Positions 40,919 through 50,901 are shown, numbered from the stretch's first letter. The stretch is DNA of 64,000 nt from Synechocystis sp. PCC 7509 (GCF_000332075.2 NZ_ALVU02000001.1:3174324-3238323); one strand, 5' to 3'. Notes: generated by a model not told the origin, from the sequence alone. Translations and numbers: made by a program.

Positions 40919-43747
40919 CTACAGCAACTCTACAATTCCTAACTGTCCATCAATACGGACGCGCTGCCCATTTTTTAATAGAGTCATGGCATTATGAACA
41001 TCCATTATCGCCGGAATACCATACTCACGAGCGACGATCGCTCCATGAGATAATCGCCCGCCCACTTCAGCAATTAAACCGCCTGCGGACGCTAGTAGCG
41101 GCGACCAACCCGAATCAGTATAAGGTACAACTAAAATAGTTTCCCTGGTTATCTCTCCCACTGCTTGCAAATTTCGTACTACTAATACATAGCCTTCAAC
41201 TTGTCCAGCGCTTGCGCCAATTCCTTGCATTCTGGAAGTAATCGGCGCAGAGGAGGAAATAATTGTAGTTGGTGCTTGACCATAAACTAAGGCAGGAACA
41301 GGATCGTTATTGCTATTGGCTAGGAATTGCGATCGCCTTTTAGCTATCAACTTCTGTATATTCTCCCTATTTCTAAAACCTTTGACTTCCTCTAACTCTA
41401 AAAAAAATATCTCTCCTGGTGCTAATAACCAAACTTTTTCTAAAGCTACAAACCGCCACCTCAGCAGCGCTAACAAACGACTATAAACTTCTGTCACCCT
41501 TCCTTTGAGATCCACTCGCTCTTGCACAAACCCTTTTTTACGCTTAATTTGACGTTTTTGCGTCTCGTTGTCTCCCTTAACCATTCGGATAAACAAATCT
41601 TTAATTATTTGGGGTTCTTCCCGCCAGGTAGAAACCGCGATATCTGTACCTACTTCACTTAAATAGCCGTACTGCGTTATTAATTGCTCAAACTGGTTTA
41701 AAATCTCTTGTCCTTTTGAAGTTTGTGCTAAGTCTTCAAAGCTTGCTATGTTTAGTTTTCGCGCTTCTGTGGCTAAACGTGCGATCGCATTTATTGCCGA
41801 TACTTCGGGAGTAAGACTATTATCAATGTCTCGATCTTGAACTTTAAATACTGCAAACCGCAAAGCTGCACTTAAAGGCGACATAATACTGTAATAAGTC
41901 GCTTTTTTCAGCAATTCTAAAATTAAATCTACTTCTGCTAATAAAATTTGTGGAGATTCGGCGGTTAAATCTCTTTCTAATCGCGCTAAAGCTGGGGAAA
42001 AATGGATTCGATAATCGCGTTCAAAATCTTTTTTTAGCTTTAATTCGCGCCCCAAAAGCCTCATCAATCCCGGTACATTTTGCAATGTAGATAAAACAGG
42101 CGGTTTGCTAAACTTTGCTCCTCTAGTTAAAAACTCCAGGCTTTCTGGTGGTAAACCCATGCGCCGAAAAATCTCCCCTAACAAGGAAGCATTAAAATAA
42201 GCGCGGGAATAGTGCAATGTGGCGGTGGAATTAAAATCTAATCTCGATGCGCGACTTCCCAAAACTATAGTAAAAATCTCTCCCCAAACGCCACAAGTTA
42301 AAGGACGATTAATCGACCAAGTTAAGGGACGAATTAAACCCGGTATAACTTCTGAGGCTATTTTACGAGTCCAAATAGGTAACAAAGTTGTAATTGGGCG
42401 CGATTGTAATAACCATAGAGTTTCGCCGTCATAACTCCATTCAATATCTTGGGGAATAGAGCGATCGCAAGATTCCAAATGTCTCGCTAAAAATGCCACT
42501 TGCTTAATTAATTTCTGTGGTACATCCCCTATTCCTTCAACAGTTATATCTGCATCTTCCGGTAATACCCAGCTACTCCCCGTTGCCATAGTGGGCGCAA
42601 TATAAACCCGATATTGTTCGGGGGTAAATTGCCCCGAAACTACTTTTGTCGCGTCTCCCGGTAACGCCTCTATTACAACCCAATCGCCTGTACGGGCTAC
42701 TGGATCGCGGCTAAAAGCTACTCCCGAAAATACCCCTAAAACTTGTTTTTGAATTAAAACCGCCATTGAATCTTCGGCGATCGCGCGATGGCGGCGATAA
42801 TCTATAGCTGCCTGATTATCATAGGAATCTATAACGCGAGAAATTGCCCGGCGTAACTGTGCTTGACTTGTAACGTTTAAAACTGTGTCGTATTGTCCGG
42901 CGGCGGAAGCGGTTTCGGAATCTTCCCCTACTGCTGAAGATCGAACTACCAATCTTTCGGCAGTAGAGGGATGCAAAAAGGCAACTATAGCCTCTAAATC
43001 ATCTCCCGCCGGAAGCAACCACCCTTGAGGTACGGGATAGCCTAAACGTTTTAACTTGGATAAAGTAGCGGCTTTTTGACCAGCTTTTTGTACTTCTAAC
43101 TCAGCGTCTAGAGAAACTATAGTTTTACTCCCTTGAAAAAATCTAAACGTGGCTTGAGACTCTGCTTGTCCAGCTTCGGGGGATAAATCCAAATCGTCAG
43201 GAAGCTTTTTATAAATCCAGCCGAGAATTACTGCTAACGAAATAGCTGCCACAATCCGCCCAGAATCATTGGCGTGTAACAACATAGTTAGTATGGGAAA
43301 TAACACTAAAACCCCAAATCTTCCTATTTCTCTTTCCCGCAAAACGGTAAAACTAACTCCACCAATTAAAAACGATAGTGCAGCAATGCGCCAATCATGA
43401 ACTAAATAACCCCAAACAACATTAGTCGCTCCTGCACCTTTGCCAATCCAGTACCTACCCATTACTAAAGCAATCAAGGCGATTATTTCCCAAGTGGGAT
43501 TTGTGGGGAAAAAAGTACGGGCAACTAATACCGCAACAATGCCTTTCGTCGCCTCAGATATTACCGCGAGGATTCCGGCAATTTTACCACCGTGATAAAA
43601 AGCTGCGGAAACACTAATATTGCCCGTACCTAATTTTGTTAATTGTTGGCGAGAAACTGCGTAAGTAAACCAAGCAATTAACGGCAATCCGCCAAGTATA
43701 GGCAGAATAAAAAAAATAACTAACGCGCCCCAAACTTCGTTGAGCAT
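40919..43747 (-). CDS. Fusion of a PlsY-like membrane domain to a PEP-synthase/rifampin-phosphotransferase-like enzyme
   Basis: A 942-residue protein. Residues ~1-200 form 5-6 membrane segments resembling the acyl-phosphate glycerol-3-phosphate acyltransferase PlsY, but its motifs are altered (LGTGNISVSAAF where GSGNxGATN is usual; GKGAGATNVVWG). Residues ~205-460 resemble an ATP-binding PPDK/PEP-synthase domain (KAATLSKLKRLGYPVPQGW, VVRSSAVGEDSETASAAGQYDTVLNV, IEWSYDGETLWLLQSRPIT). A long helical middle follows. The swivelling phosphohistidine domain ends the protein, with the catalytic His (about 901) in GGRLSHGAIVAREYGIPAIM. The substrate is unknown. Confidence 0.83.
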   Translation of the reverse strand: MLNEVWGALVIFFILPILGGLPLIAWFTYAVSRQQLTKLGTGNISVSAAFYHGGKIAGILAVISEATKGIVAVLVARTFFPTNPTWEIIALIALVMGRYWIGKGAGATNVVWGYLVHDWRIAALSFLIGGVSFTVLREREIGRFGVLVLFPILTMLLHANDSGRIVAAISLAVILGWIYKKLPDDLDLSPEAGQAESQATFRFFQGSKTIVSLDAELEVQKAGQKAATLSKLKRLGYPVPQGWLLPAGDDLEAIVAFLHPSTAERLVVRSSAVGEDSETASAAGQYDTVLNVTSQAQLRRAISRVIDSYDNQAAIDYRRHRAIAEDSMAVLIQKQVLGVFSGVAFSRDPVARTGDWVVIEALPGDATKVVSGQFTPEQYRVYIAPTMATGSSWVLPEDADITVEGIGDVPQKLIKQVAFLARHLESCDRSIPQDIEWSYDGETLWLLQSRPITTLLPIWTRKIASEVIPGLIRPLTWSINRPLTCGVWGEIFTIVLGSRASRLDFNSTATLHYSRAYFNASLLGEIFRRMGLPPESLEFLTRGAKFSKPPVLSTLQNVPGLMRLLGRELKLKKDFERDYRIHFSPALARLERDLTAESPQILLAEVDLILELLKKATYYSIMSPLSAALRFAVFKVQDRDIDNSLTPEVSAINAIARLATEARKLNIASFEDLAQTSKGQEILNQFEQLITQYGYLSEVGTDIAVSTWREEPQIIKDLFIRMVKGDNETQKRQIKRKKGFVQERVDLKGRVTEVYSRLLALLRWRFVALEKVWLLAPGEIFFLELEEVKGFRNRENIQKLIAKRRSQFLANSNNDPVPALVYGQAPTTIISSSAPITSRMQGIGASAGQVEGYVLVVRNLQAVGEITRETILVVPYTDSGWSPLLASAGGLIAEVGGRLSHGAIVAREYGIPAIMDVHNAMTLLKNGQRVRIDGQLGIVELL

Positions 43748-43774
43748 TTTAAAACTTCTCTAACTGAAGTTATT

Positions 43775-44644
43775 TTAAACTGCCGTTTCCTTATCTATCT
43801 GCTGTACTTCTTCAAGCGATAGCTTAACTTGTACAGATTTTACCGAGTCTTCAATACTCGAAACCTTACTAGCACCGGGAATCGGTACAATACAAGGCGA
43901 TTTTGCTCTTACCCAGGCTAAAACGATCGCATATACCGATACTTCTTTATTTTTTGCTAAAGATGCGATCGCTTTTATATCCCCCAATTTACTAGCTTTA
44001 CGGCTACCACCCAAAGGACTCCAAGGCAAAAATGTTAGGTTTTGGCTTTCACAATACTCTAGCACTCCATCAAATTCGGGCTGTCGATGCCAAGGATTGT
44101 ATTGATTTTGCACTGAAACTATATCCACTACCTCACGAGCGCGTTTAATTTGCTCTACTGAAAAATTAGAAACCCCCACAAACCGAATTAATCCCGCTTT
44201 TACTGCTTCCGCCGCAGGTTTTAGAGATTCTTCAATCGAATATTTAGGATCTGGGGCGTGATACTGCCAAACATCAATAGGTTTTTCTCCGCCTAAAGAT
44301 TCAAAACTGGTACGAATTGTCTCTTTTAGGTGTTTAGGGTTGCCGTCGCGCGTCCAATCTCCATTAGGGCGCATTAATCCGCCTTTGGTGGCAATAGTAA
44401 CGTTAGCGTTTCCTTGATATTCCTTTAATGCTTTAGCTATCAACCGCTCATTATGATGCTTATCTGACTCATCTTTACAATAGGAATCCGCCGTATCAAT
44501 TAACGTTACGCCTAAGTCTAAAGCGCGATGAATCACCGCAATCGATTGGGCTTCTTCTGGTCTACTACTTAGAGACATGGGCATTCCTCCCAAGCCTATC
44601 GCGCTAATAATAATATCTGTAGAACCGAGTTGTTTTGTTTCCAT
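43775..44644 (-). CDS. Aldo/keto reductase
   Basis: A 289-residue NADPH-dependent oxidoreductase with a TIM-barrel fold. The tetrad is recognisable: Asp and Tyr in LIDTADSY, Lys in TIATKGG and His in VWQYHAPDP. The cofactor-binding end IPGASKVSSIEDSV is typical. Substrate unknown. It lies 27 bases upstream of the fusion gene on the same strand and may be co-transcribed with it. Confidence 0.9.
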   Translation of the reverse strand: METKQLGSTDIIISAIGLGGMPMSLSSRPEEAQSIAVIHRALDLGVTLIDTADSYCKDESDKHHNERLIAKALKEYQGNANVTIATKGGLMRPNGDWTRDGNPKHLKETIRTSFESLGGEKPIDVWQYHAPDPKYSIEESLKPAAEAVKAGLIRFVGVSNFSVEQIKRAREVVDIVSVQNQYNPWHRQPEFDGVLEYCESQNLTFLPWSPLGGSRKASKLGDIKAIASLAKNKEVSVYAIVLAWVRAKSPCIVPIPGASKVSSIEDSVKSVQVKLSLEEVQQIDKETAV

Positions 44645-44742
44645 GAAATGAAATTTTCCTTAGTTGCTTTTAACTTAATAATTTCTATTGTTTAATCAAA
44701 ATTCGTCTATCTAATGGGTAATTTTGGTGTTTTTAATTCCTG

Positions 44743-44770
44743 GTAGGGGCGCAACGTATTGCGCCCCTAC
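44743..44770. repeat. Dispersed palindrome GTAGGGGCGCAA-n4-TTGCGCCCCTAC, copy 1
   Basis: The 12-base arms are perfect and the centre is CGTA. The same arms with centre TGCA occur at 57486-57513. Two intergenic copies 12.7 kb apart indicate a dispersed small repeat family. Confidence 0.85.
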
Positions 44771-45010
44771 GGTATTTTGCAACCATTTTCAATCTAAGGT
44801 AAGTTTTTATTAAAAAACTCCCAATTTATCTAACTTAAATTTATTATTTCCCTTACTTAACTTTTGCTTTAAAATCACATTTGTAAATCTTATCTTTCTC
44901 GATCAAAACCTATCTTTTTTATATATTAAACCCTTGACTTGTTAATAGTAATGTCATATTATGTGAATGTATTGGTCTGACTAAAGCTTGTTAAAAGTAA
45001 ATGGCTATAC

Positions 45011-45036
45011 GCGCAAAGGAGAATTCTCCTTTGCGC
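45011..45036. repeat. Perfect 26-bp palindrome
   Basis: GCGCAAAGGAGAA is followed directly by its reverse complement TTCTCCTTTGCGC. It lies 35 bases beyond the stop of the ABC-2 permease gene (minus strand), so it may act in termination, though no clear T run follows. Only one copy was found here. Confidence 0.75.
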
Positions 45037-45070
45037 GGCTACAAATAGGATTTTAAGTATTAATTAAAAT

Positions 45071-45853
45071 TCAGCTAGAAGCACTGGTATAAAATCGCAA
45101 AGCATAGCCCCAAAAAGCACGAGAGATAAATAAAAGCGCGATCGCAAGTAATCCCGCACCAACGATCCAGCCTAGCTGTACGCGACCGAGCATTGCTTCG
45201 GCGGGAACAGTAGTTAGAAACGCTACGGGAACTACAAAAGTAAAGAAAAAGCGGTAAGCCGTAGGATAAGCAACCATTGGATATCGCCCCGCTTCTAGTA
45301 AGCCTCTAAGTACCTCTGTAACATTGTAGATTTTCACAAACCAAATGCTAGTAGCACCAAGCATAAACCACAAACTATAGAGACTTGCCAGCCCAAATAT
45401 TAAAGGAATTGCGCTGAGTAAATAATCGCTAATTTGTATATTTAACTGATTTCCAGCATAAAAAACAAGCACTCCCCCAAAAACAATATCTGGGATTCCC
45501 CAAGGCGAAATAGTATGACCAGATAACCAAAATTGGCTACTAATAGGCTTTAAAAGTACAAAATCTAAAGTACCTTGCTGGACGAGCTTAACAATGCTGT
45601 TAAGATTAGGCGCTAAAAAAGTGCTAGAAAAGCCTTGGAGTAAGGTAAAAATGCCCAAAACAACTAAAGCTTCTGCCCAAGACCAACCTTGAAAAGTATA
45701 GCCAGTGCGGTAAAACAAAAATAAGCCAAACAAGCTACCAGCTAGATTTCCTAGGCTTGTAAGCGTTGCGAGAACAAAGTTTATGCGGTATTCTAACTCA
45801 GCAGAAACCGCCGCACCCCAAAGCAGTCGCAATACATCAAAGTATCGTTTCAC
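45071..45853 (-). CDS. ABC-2 type transporter permease (DUF990-like)
   Basis: A 260-residue integral membrane protein with six hydrophobic segments. Phrases such as YFDVLRLLWGAAVSAELEYRINFVLATL, LVQQGTLDFVLLKPISSQFWLS and the closing FISRAFWGYALRFYTSASS match the ABC-2 permease group once called DUF990. Such permeases normally work with a partner permease and an ATPase, neither of which is adjacent. Cargo unknown. Confidence 0.82.
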   Translation of the reverse strand: MKRYFDVLRLLWGAAVSAELEYRINFVLATLTSLGNLAGSLFGLFLFYRTGYTFQGWSWAEALVVLGIFTLLQGFSSTFLAPNLNSIVKLVQQGTLDFVLLKPISSQFWLSGHTISPWGIPDIVFGGVLVFYAGNQLNIQISDYLLSAIPLIFGLASLYSLWFMLGATSIWFVKIYNVTEVLRGLLEAGRYPMVAYPTAYRFFFTFVVPVAFLTTVPAEAMLGRVQLGWIVGAGLLAIALLFISRAFWGYALRFYTSASS

Positions 45854-45865
45854 TTTTAATATTCC

Positions 45866-46534
45866 TTAAAGCGTATCTAAATCAATGCCTAACTCTAGCA
45901 ATTTTGCCGCTAAACGGTCAGCGCGTTGGGCTTGTTGAGTTGCTAGTGCGATCGCATTTGCTCTTTGCTCATCTAGTTCTACATAAGTAGCAAACTTTTG
46001 ACCATCGGGGCGATAAATTTCTAATCCTGTAGGCTTTGGCTCAAACCTTATTCCCAACCTTGGACTTACAAAACCGCTAAGTTGCTCGATTTCTTGCAAT
46101 TCATCTCCAGAGCGCAACCAAGCTGAAAAATCCTCCTTATCAGGATCGTAAATGTAGTATTCTTCAACTCCGTAGCGCTCGTAAAACTTAAGTTTTTTGA
46201 GCATTTCTCCGAATCGATTACCTGGAGAAAGGACTTCAAAAACTACTTGAGGAGGAATATTACCTTCTCGCCATTGTAAGTAAGATCCGCGATCGCCTTT
46301 TGGTCTACCAAAAACAACCATTGCATCCGGTGCAATCCGAGTTTTGTTGTCACCTTCTACCGGATACCACAACAAATCCCCAGCAACAAAAACCTCTGGA
46401 TTGCCAGAAATTAGACTATCTAAACCGCCTTGAATAGTCACAATCCATCGAAACTGTTTAGTGTTATCCGACATTGGCTGCCCATCTCTTTCTGGGTAGA
46501 TTATTTGATCTTGGGCAGCAATTTGAGTCGTCAT
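45866..46534 (-). CDS. Uma2 family (DUF820) nuclease-fold protein 1
   Basis: A 222-residue protein of the PD-(D/E)XK-like Uma2 family, expanded in cyanobacteria; activity is unproven. The core is visible: IAPDAMVVFGRPKGDRGSY, NIPPQVVFEVLSPGNR, KLKFYERYGVEEYYIYDPD. A C-terminal helical tail (EQRANAIALATQQAQRADRL) is typical. It lies 12 bases upstream of the ABC-2 permease start. A second, unrelated Uma2 gene is at 55206-55787. Confidence 0.88.
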   Translation of the reverse strand: MTTQIAAQDQIIYPERDGQPMSDNTKQFRWIVTIQGGLDSLISGNPEVFVAGDLLWYPVEGDNKTRIAPDAMVVFGRPKGDRGSYLQWREGNIPPQVVFEVLSPGNRFGEMLKKLKFYERYGVEEYYIYDPDKEDFSAWLRSGDELQEIEQLSGFVSPRLGIRFEPKPTGLEIYRPDGQKFATYVELDEQRANAIALATQQAQRADRLAAKLLELGIDLDTL

Positions 46535-46612
46535 AGCTTTAGCTTCCTCTAACGCTAAATCTGTTAGCTTGCTTTGAGTTTAGCTTTTATGGCGATGGAA
46601 GTGCGATCGCCC

Positions 46613-47269
46613 TTATTTGTTGTACCAAGCTTTTCGCCATTGCTGCATCTGCGTAATTTCTGCTTGCTGAGAAGTCAAAATATTTTGGTTTAACTGCTTA
46701 ACTTCGGAGCGAGTGGACTTACTTATCGCATCTTTAGCCATAACTAAAGCACCTTCATGATGAGGAATCATCGCATTAAGAAAACGTAAATCAAATTTAT
46801 CATCCGCCGCACCTAAGTCTTGTGACATCATCATGCTTTCATGTTGTTTTGCAGACATGGGCATTACCGATTTATTTGCCCCACCGTAGGCTACAGGCTG
46901 CTGACTAGCGGCGGGATACCAAGCTGTGCGCCACTGTTTCATTTGAGCAATTTCTTTCTTTTGCGCTGCGATAATATTATTAGCAAGCTGTTTAATTTCT
47001 GGGCGCTTAGACTTTTCTAAAGCTTCTGTTGCCATAATTACCGCTCCTTGGTGGTGCATCATCATCCCATCAATAAACCGCAGATCGTAATTTACATCTG
47101 CCGCGCCTAAATCCATCTCCATACTATGATTCATCATGCTATGGTCTGTATTGCTTACAGAATCAGCACTTGAATTTATAGGATTTTGAATCACGTTAGT
47201 ACAGCCTGTAGCGGTAGATGCGATCGCTATAATGGCTAAAGCTACAAATTTCCGATTAATTACACCCAT
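46613..47269 (-). CDS. DUF305 copper-binding protein, CopM-like
   Basis: A 218-residue exported protein. The N-terminus is a signal or lipoprotein-like segment (ending ATGC). It carries two DUF305 units with metal-ligand-rich helices: MMMHHQGAVIMATEAL with QMKQWRTAWY, then MIPHHEGALVMAKDAI with QMQQWRKAWY. Met and His clusters (DHSMMNHSMEMD) also suit copper. CopM in Synechocystis binds periplasmic copper. Its promoter region holds a MerR-type dyad (47468-47499) nearly identical to that of copA, so it should be copper induced. Confidence 0.87.
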   Translation of the reverse strand: MGVINRKFVALAIIAIASTATGCTNVIQNPINSSADSVSNTDHSMMNHSMEMDLGAADVNYDLRFIDGMMMHHQGAVIMATEALEKSKRPEIKQLANNIIAAQKKEIAQMKQWRTAWYPAASQQPVAYGGANKSVMPMSAKQHESMMMSQDLGAADDKFDLRFLNAMIPHHEGALVMAKDAISKSTRSEVKQLNQNILTSQQAEITQMQQWRKAWYNK

Positions 47270-47467
47270 AAAAACCTCTGATTTTATACTTTATCAATAG
47301 CCTAAATTCTTAGTATTGCGTCTAAAAATGAAATCAGGATGAAATAGCTGTCAACCATGGGAAACAAATATTTATTCTGTCGTTGGTAGGACGCGATAGC
47401 GCCAGCGCGCTCGCAGAGCTTCACATTAGTAAACTTCTAAGGTTATTGGTGAAAGGCAATTAATTTC

Positions 47468-47499
47468 ATTATCAACTCTCTAGTCGAGTAGAGAGTCAA
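47468..47499 (-). promoter_or_regulatory. MerR/CueR-type operator-promoter for the CopM-like gene
   Basis: On the minus strand: -35 TTGACT (47494-47499), a 20-base spacer and -10 GATAAT (47468-47473). The dyad ACTCTCTA-n6-TAGAGAGT (47475-47496) fills the spacer. The over-long spacer with a central dyad is the signature of MerR-family activation. It points toward 46613-47269. Confidence 0.82.
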
Positions 47500-47616
47500 G
47501 CGGGGTAAAGACCTATTTAACAAATCACCCCTGTATTTATTCCATTAGCAACAACAAAACTTCCCAAATAGTTGATACATGGGGACTAAAACCAGAGCAA
47601 TTAAGGAGACAAAAAA

Positions 47617-47985
47617 ATGACACATCATCTCGCTTTGTATCAAGTCAACCCAGAAATGAAGCAGTGCATCCAAAACTGTTTAGACTGTCACAGCATCTGT
47701 TTAAATACCGTCACTTATTGTTTGCAACAAGGCGGAATGCACTCCGAATTACCTCATATTCGCTTAATGTTAGATTGTGCCGAAATCTGTCAAACCAGCG
47801 CGAATTTTATGCTACGCGGTTCAGAAACTTGCATTCGTACTTGTGCTATTTGTGCGGAAATCTGCCTTAAATGCGCTGAAGATTGCGATCGCATGGGCGA
47901 TGATGAGCAAATGAAAGCCTGCGCTCAAATGTGCCGCACCTGCGCCGAAACTTGCCGTCAAATGTCTATGTCAATGGCTGGCTAA
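47617..47985 (+). CDS. Cys-rich four-helix copper-binding protein (Csp-like, DUF326)
   Basis: A 122-residue cytosolic protein with about 17 Cys residues set in helices as CxxxC and CxxC patterns (CIQNCLDCHSIC, CAEICQTS, CAICAEICLKCAEDC, CAQMCRTCAETC). This is the layout of copper storage proteins, in which many Cys line a four-helix bundle and bind Cu(I). It lacks a signal peptide, like Csp3. A ribosome-binding site (AAGGAGAC) precedes the ATG. It sits between the CopM-like gene and copA. Confidence 0.88.
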   Translation: MTHHLALYQVNPEMKQCIQNCLDCHSICLNTVTYCLQQGGMHSELPHIRLMLDCAEICQTSANFMLRGSETCIRTCAICAEICLKCAEDCDRMGDDEQMKACAQMCRTCAETCRQMSMSMAG

Positions 47986-48077
47986 TTTATCACGACAAAA
48001 ATTGGCAATTTTAACCCCCGGTTATAAATTAATTGGGGGAATTTTTCTAAGCAGTTGATTAAATTTGTAACTATCCC

Positions 48078-48109
48078 TTGACTCTCTACTCTACTAGAGA
48101 GTTCACAAT
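48078..48109 (+). promoter_or_regulatory. MerR/CueR-type operator-promoter for copA
   Basis: -35 TTGACT (48078-48083), a 20-base spacer and a weak -10 CACAAT (48104-48109). The dyad ACTCTCTA-n6-TAGAGAGT (48081-48102) overlaps the -35. It is identical in both arms to the operator of the CopM-like gene. Because the promoter occupies this DNA, an in-frame TTG at 48078 cannot be the copA start. Confidence 0.83.
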
Positions 48110-48134
48110 AGAATTAATTAATTTAATTCAAACT

Positions 48135-50396
48135 ATGGAAACCCTCACTCTCAAACTTAGAGGCATGAGTTGCGCTTCCTGTGCCAAAAGTATAGAAAAA
48201 GCAATAAATAATGTTCCTGGCGTAACTAACACCAACGTCAACTTTGGCATAGAACAAGCCACAATTACTTATAATCCCAAAAAAACAAACTTAGATAAAA
48301 TTCAAGCGGCGGTAACTGAAGCTGGTTATTCATCTTCCCCCCAAGAAGATATAACAAGCAATGATGATACAACAGAAACCGCCGCCCGTTTAGCCGAATT
48401 AAAGCAATTGCAACGTAAAGTTATTGTAGGAGCGGTAATTAGTACAATTCTTGTAATTGGCTCTTTACCAGCAATGACAGGCTTACATATACCTTTGATT
48501 CCTGCTTGGTTCCATAACTCTTGGTTGCAATTAGTATTAACTGCTCCCGTGCAATTTTGGTGCGGTAAAGATTTTTATCTCAGCACTTGGAAAGCTTTAA
48601 AACGCCATGCTGCAACAATGGATACATTGATTGCTTTAGGTACAAGCACGGCTTATTTTTATTCAGTATTTGCAACAATTTTCCCTAGCTTTTTTACCAC
48701 CCAAGGACTTACACCCGATGTTTATTACGAAACGGCGGCAATTGTAATTACTTTAATATTACTGGGTAAATTGTTAGAAAACCGTGCCAAAGGACAAACT
48801 TCTGTTGCTATCCGTAAGCTAATTGGCTTGAGTGCAAAAGATGCCAGAGTAATTCGCAACGGAAAAGAAATAGATGTGCCGATTCAATCAGTAGTTGTAG
48901 GCGATATAGTTTTAGTTCGTCCTGGTGAAAAAATCCCTGTAGATGGAGAAATTATTGCTGGAGATTCTACCGTTGATGAAGCAATGGTGACAGGGGAAAG
49001 TTTGCCTGTAAAAAAACAAATTGGCGATGAAGTAGTTGGAGCAACAATTAATAAAACAGGTAGTTTTAAATTCCGAGTAACCAGAGTAGGAAAAGATACA
49101 TTTTTGGCGCAAATAGTTAAATTAGTCCAACAAGCCCAAGGCTCTAAAGCACCCATTCAAAAACTCGCAGACCAAGTTACAGGCTGGTTTGTACCCGTTG
49201 TAATTGCGATCGCGATCGCAACTTTTGTTATTTGGTTCAATAGTATGGGTAATCTAACATTGGCACTAATTACTACTGTAGGCGTATTGATTATTGCTTG
49301 CCCTTGTGCGTTGGGTCTAGCAACTCCTACATCTATCATGGTGGGGACAGGTAAAGGCGCAGAAAACGGCATTTTAATTAAAGGTGCGGATAGTTTAGAA
49401 TTAGCCCACAAAATCCAAACCATTGTTTTAGATAAAACCGGAACACTAACTGAGGGAAAACCCACCGTTACAGACTTTATAACTACTAATGGTACAGCCA
49501 ATCAAAATGAGCTAAAACTGTTGCGTTTAGCTGCAAGTGTCGAGAAAAACTCTGAACATCCCTTAGCGGAAGCTGTAGTTAAGTACGCCAAAGCTCAACA
49601 AGTAAGCTTAGTAGAAGTAGAGAAGTTTCAAGCGATTTCTGGAAGTGGTGTAGAAGGCAGAGTTGCCGATATATTTATCCAAATTGGGACAAGTCGCTGG
49701 CTAGAAGAATTAGGAATTGATACTAGCGCTTTGCAAAACCAGCAATCAAGTTTAGAAAAGTCGGGAAAAACGGCGGTATGGATTGCTGTAGATGGAGAAA
49801 TGCAAGGTTTAATCGGGATTGCAGACGCACTCAAACCTTCCTCTATCGTGGCTGTAAGGGCGCTGAAAAGACTAAAACTAGATATAGTTATGCTGACTGG
49901 TGACAACCGTTATACCGCAGATGCGATCGCCCAGCAAGTAGGAATTACTAGAGTTTTCGCTGAAGTTCGCCCAGAACAAAAAGTTTCTACCGTGAAAAAA
50001 TTACAAGCAGAAGGCAAAATTGTCGCTATGGTAGGGGATGGAATCAATGATGCACCCGCTTTAGCGCAAGCAGATGTCGGAATTGCGATCGGTACGGGAA
50101 CAGATGTAGCGATTTCAGCTAGTGATATTACGCTAATTTCCGGCAATCTTCAAGGCATTGTCACAGCAATTGAACTAAGCCGCGCCACGATGCGAAACAT
50201 CCGCCAAAATCTCTTTTTTGCCTTTATTTACAACGTTGCAGGGATTCCCATTGCGGCGGGGATTTTATTTCCCTTCTTTGGTTGGCTACTTAGTCCAATT
50301 ATTGCCGGAGGAGCGATGGCTTTTAGTTCTGTTTCGGTTGTTACAAACGCTTTAAGATTACGAAATTTTCACCCCAAAGCAAGCGGAGAAATTTGA
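48135..50396 (+). CDS. copA: Copper-translocating P1B-type ATPase
   Basis: A 753-residue Cu(I) export pump. One N-terminal metal-binding domain (GMSCASC at residues 10-16), then membrane helices, the actuator region (TGESLP), the transport site CPC in [14 protein letters not shown], the phosphorylation site [11 protein letters not shown], the HP motif [14 protein letters not shown] and [11 protein letters not shown] start at ATG 48135 ([12 protein letters not shown]) because the upstream frame runs through the MerR operator. The cupredoxin gene starts three bases after its stop. CtaA/PacS-type roles are possible alternatives. Confidence 0.93.
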   Translation: METLTLKLRGMSCASCAKSIEKAINNVPGVTNTNVNFGIEQATITYNPKKTNLDKIQAAVTEAGYSSSPQEDITSNDDTTETAARLAELKQLQRKVIVGAVISTILVIGSLPAMTGLHIPLIPAWFHNSWLQLVLTAPVQFWCGKDFYLSTWKALKRHAATMDTLIALGTSTAYFYSVFATIFPSFFTTQGLTPDVYYETAAIVITLILLGKLLENRAKGQTSVAIRKLIGLSAKDARVIRNGKEIDVPIQSVVVGDIVLVRPGEKIPVDGEIIAGDSTVDEAMVTGESLPVKKQIGDEVVGATINKTGSFKFRVTRVGKDTFLAQIVKLVQQAQGSKAPIQKLADQVTGWFVPVVIAIAIATFVIWFNSMGNLTLALITTVGVLIIACPCALGLATPTSIMVGTGKGAENGILIKGADSLELAHKIQTIVLDKTGTLTEGKPTVTDFITTNGTANQNELKLLRLAASVEKNSEHPLAEAVVKYAKAQQVSLVEVEKFQAISGSGVEGRVADIFIQIGTSRWLEELGIDTSALQNQQSSLEKSGKTAVWIAVDGEMQGLIGIADALKPSSIVAVRALKRLKLDIVMLTGDNRYTADAIAQQVGITRVFAEVRPEQKVSTVKKLQAEGKIVAMVGDGINDAPALAQADVGIAIGTGTDVAISASDITLISGNLQGIVTAIELSRATMRNIRQNLFFAFIYNVAGIPIAAGILFPFFGWLLSPIIAGGAMAFSSVSVVTNALRLRNFHPKASGEI

Positions 50397-50399
50397 GAA

Positions 50400-50897
50400 A
50401 TGTTAAACAAAAAATATCTTGTTGGTAGTCTTGTTAGCCTCGGCTTTTTAATTATCGCAGCTTCTAGCCCAGCTTTCGCCCAAATGCCTGAACAAACTAC
50501 ACAGTTTCGACGTATTGAACAACCTATAGGTTTAAAAATAGGTGTGACTTTAGGCGGTTTAGCCCTAATTGGTACTGAGTTGTGGTGGTTTACTTTTAGT
50601 AAAACTAAATCCCAACAAGCCGCCTTAAACCAAGGCATCCAAGAGTTAACAATTAATGTCAATGGTGGCTACTCGCCCGATCGCATTACTGTAAAATCAG
50701 GGCAACCAGTACGGCTTAATTTTTTCCGTACCGATCCAAGTAGTTGTTTAGAAAAAGTTTTATTACCAGACTTTCATATCGCCCAAGACTTAGCCTTAGA
50801 TCGCGTTACTCCGGTAGAGTTTACACCACAAAAACCAGGACAATACTTGTTTACCTGCGGCATGAATATGTTTAGAGGTGTGGTAGAAGTCCGGTAA
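50400..50897 (+). CDS. Cupredoxin-domain protein
   Basis: A 165-residue protein with a signal-like N-terminus (residues ~5-27, SPAFA), a second hydrophobic helix (~43-66) and a C-terminal cupredoxin fold. Copper-ligand-like elements are the Cys in FTCGMNMFRGVVEV and His in DFHIAQDL. It begins three bases after copA stops, so it is co-expressed with the pump and probably binds exported copper outside the inner membrane (inference). Confidence 0.83.
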   Translation: MLNKKYLVGSLVSLGFLIIAASSPAFAQMPEQTTQFRRIEQPIGLKIGVTLGGLALIGTELWWFTFSKTKSQQAALNQGIQELTINVNGGYSPDRITVKSGQPVRLNFFRTDPSSCLEKVLLPDFHIAQDLALDRVTPVEFTPQKPGQYLFTCGMNMFRGVVEVR

Positions 50898-50901
50898 ATA
50901 A

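Larger units (their letters stand above)
44645..45070. other. Intergenic region with two palindromes
   Basis: About 425 AT-rich bases without a gene. It holds a 28-bp dispersed palindrome at 44743-44770 and a perfect 26-bp palindrome at 45011-45036. It otherwise contains the aldo/keto reductase promoter region; nothing else is recognisable. Confidence 0.5.

Noticed and set aside
46535-46612. Possible extra small gene between the Uma2 and CopM-like genes
   Set aside because: Only 78 bases with no start plus ribosome-binding site; it is best read as an intergenic gap.
48078-48134. Earlier TTG start for copA
   Set aside because: That codon overlaps the -35 element of the MerR-type promoter, and the added residues have no homology; the ATG at 48135 fits the family start.
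49157-50146. Long antisense open frames opposite copA
   Set aside because: They are shadows of the well-supported ATPase frame and show no recognisable motif.
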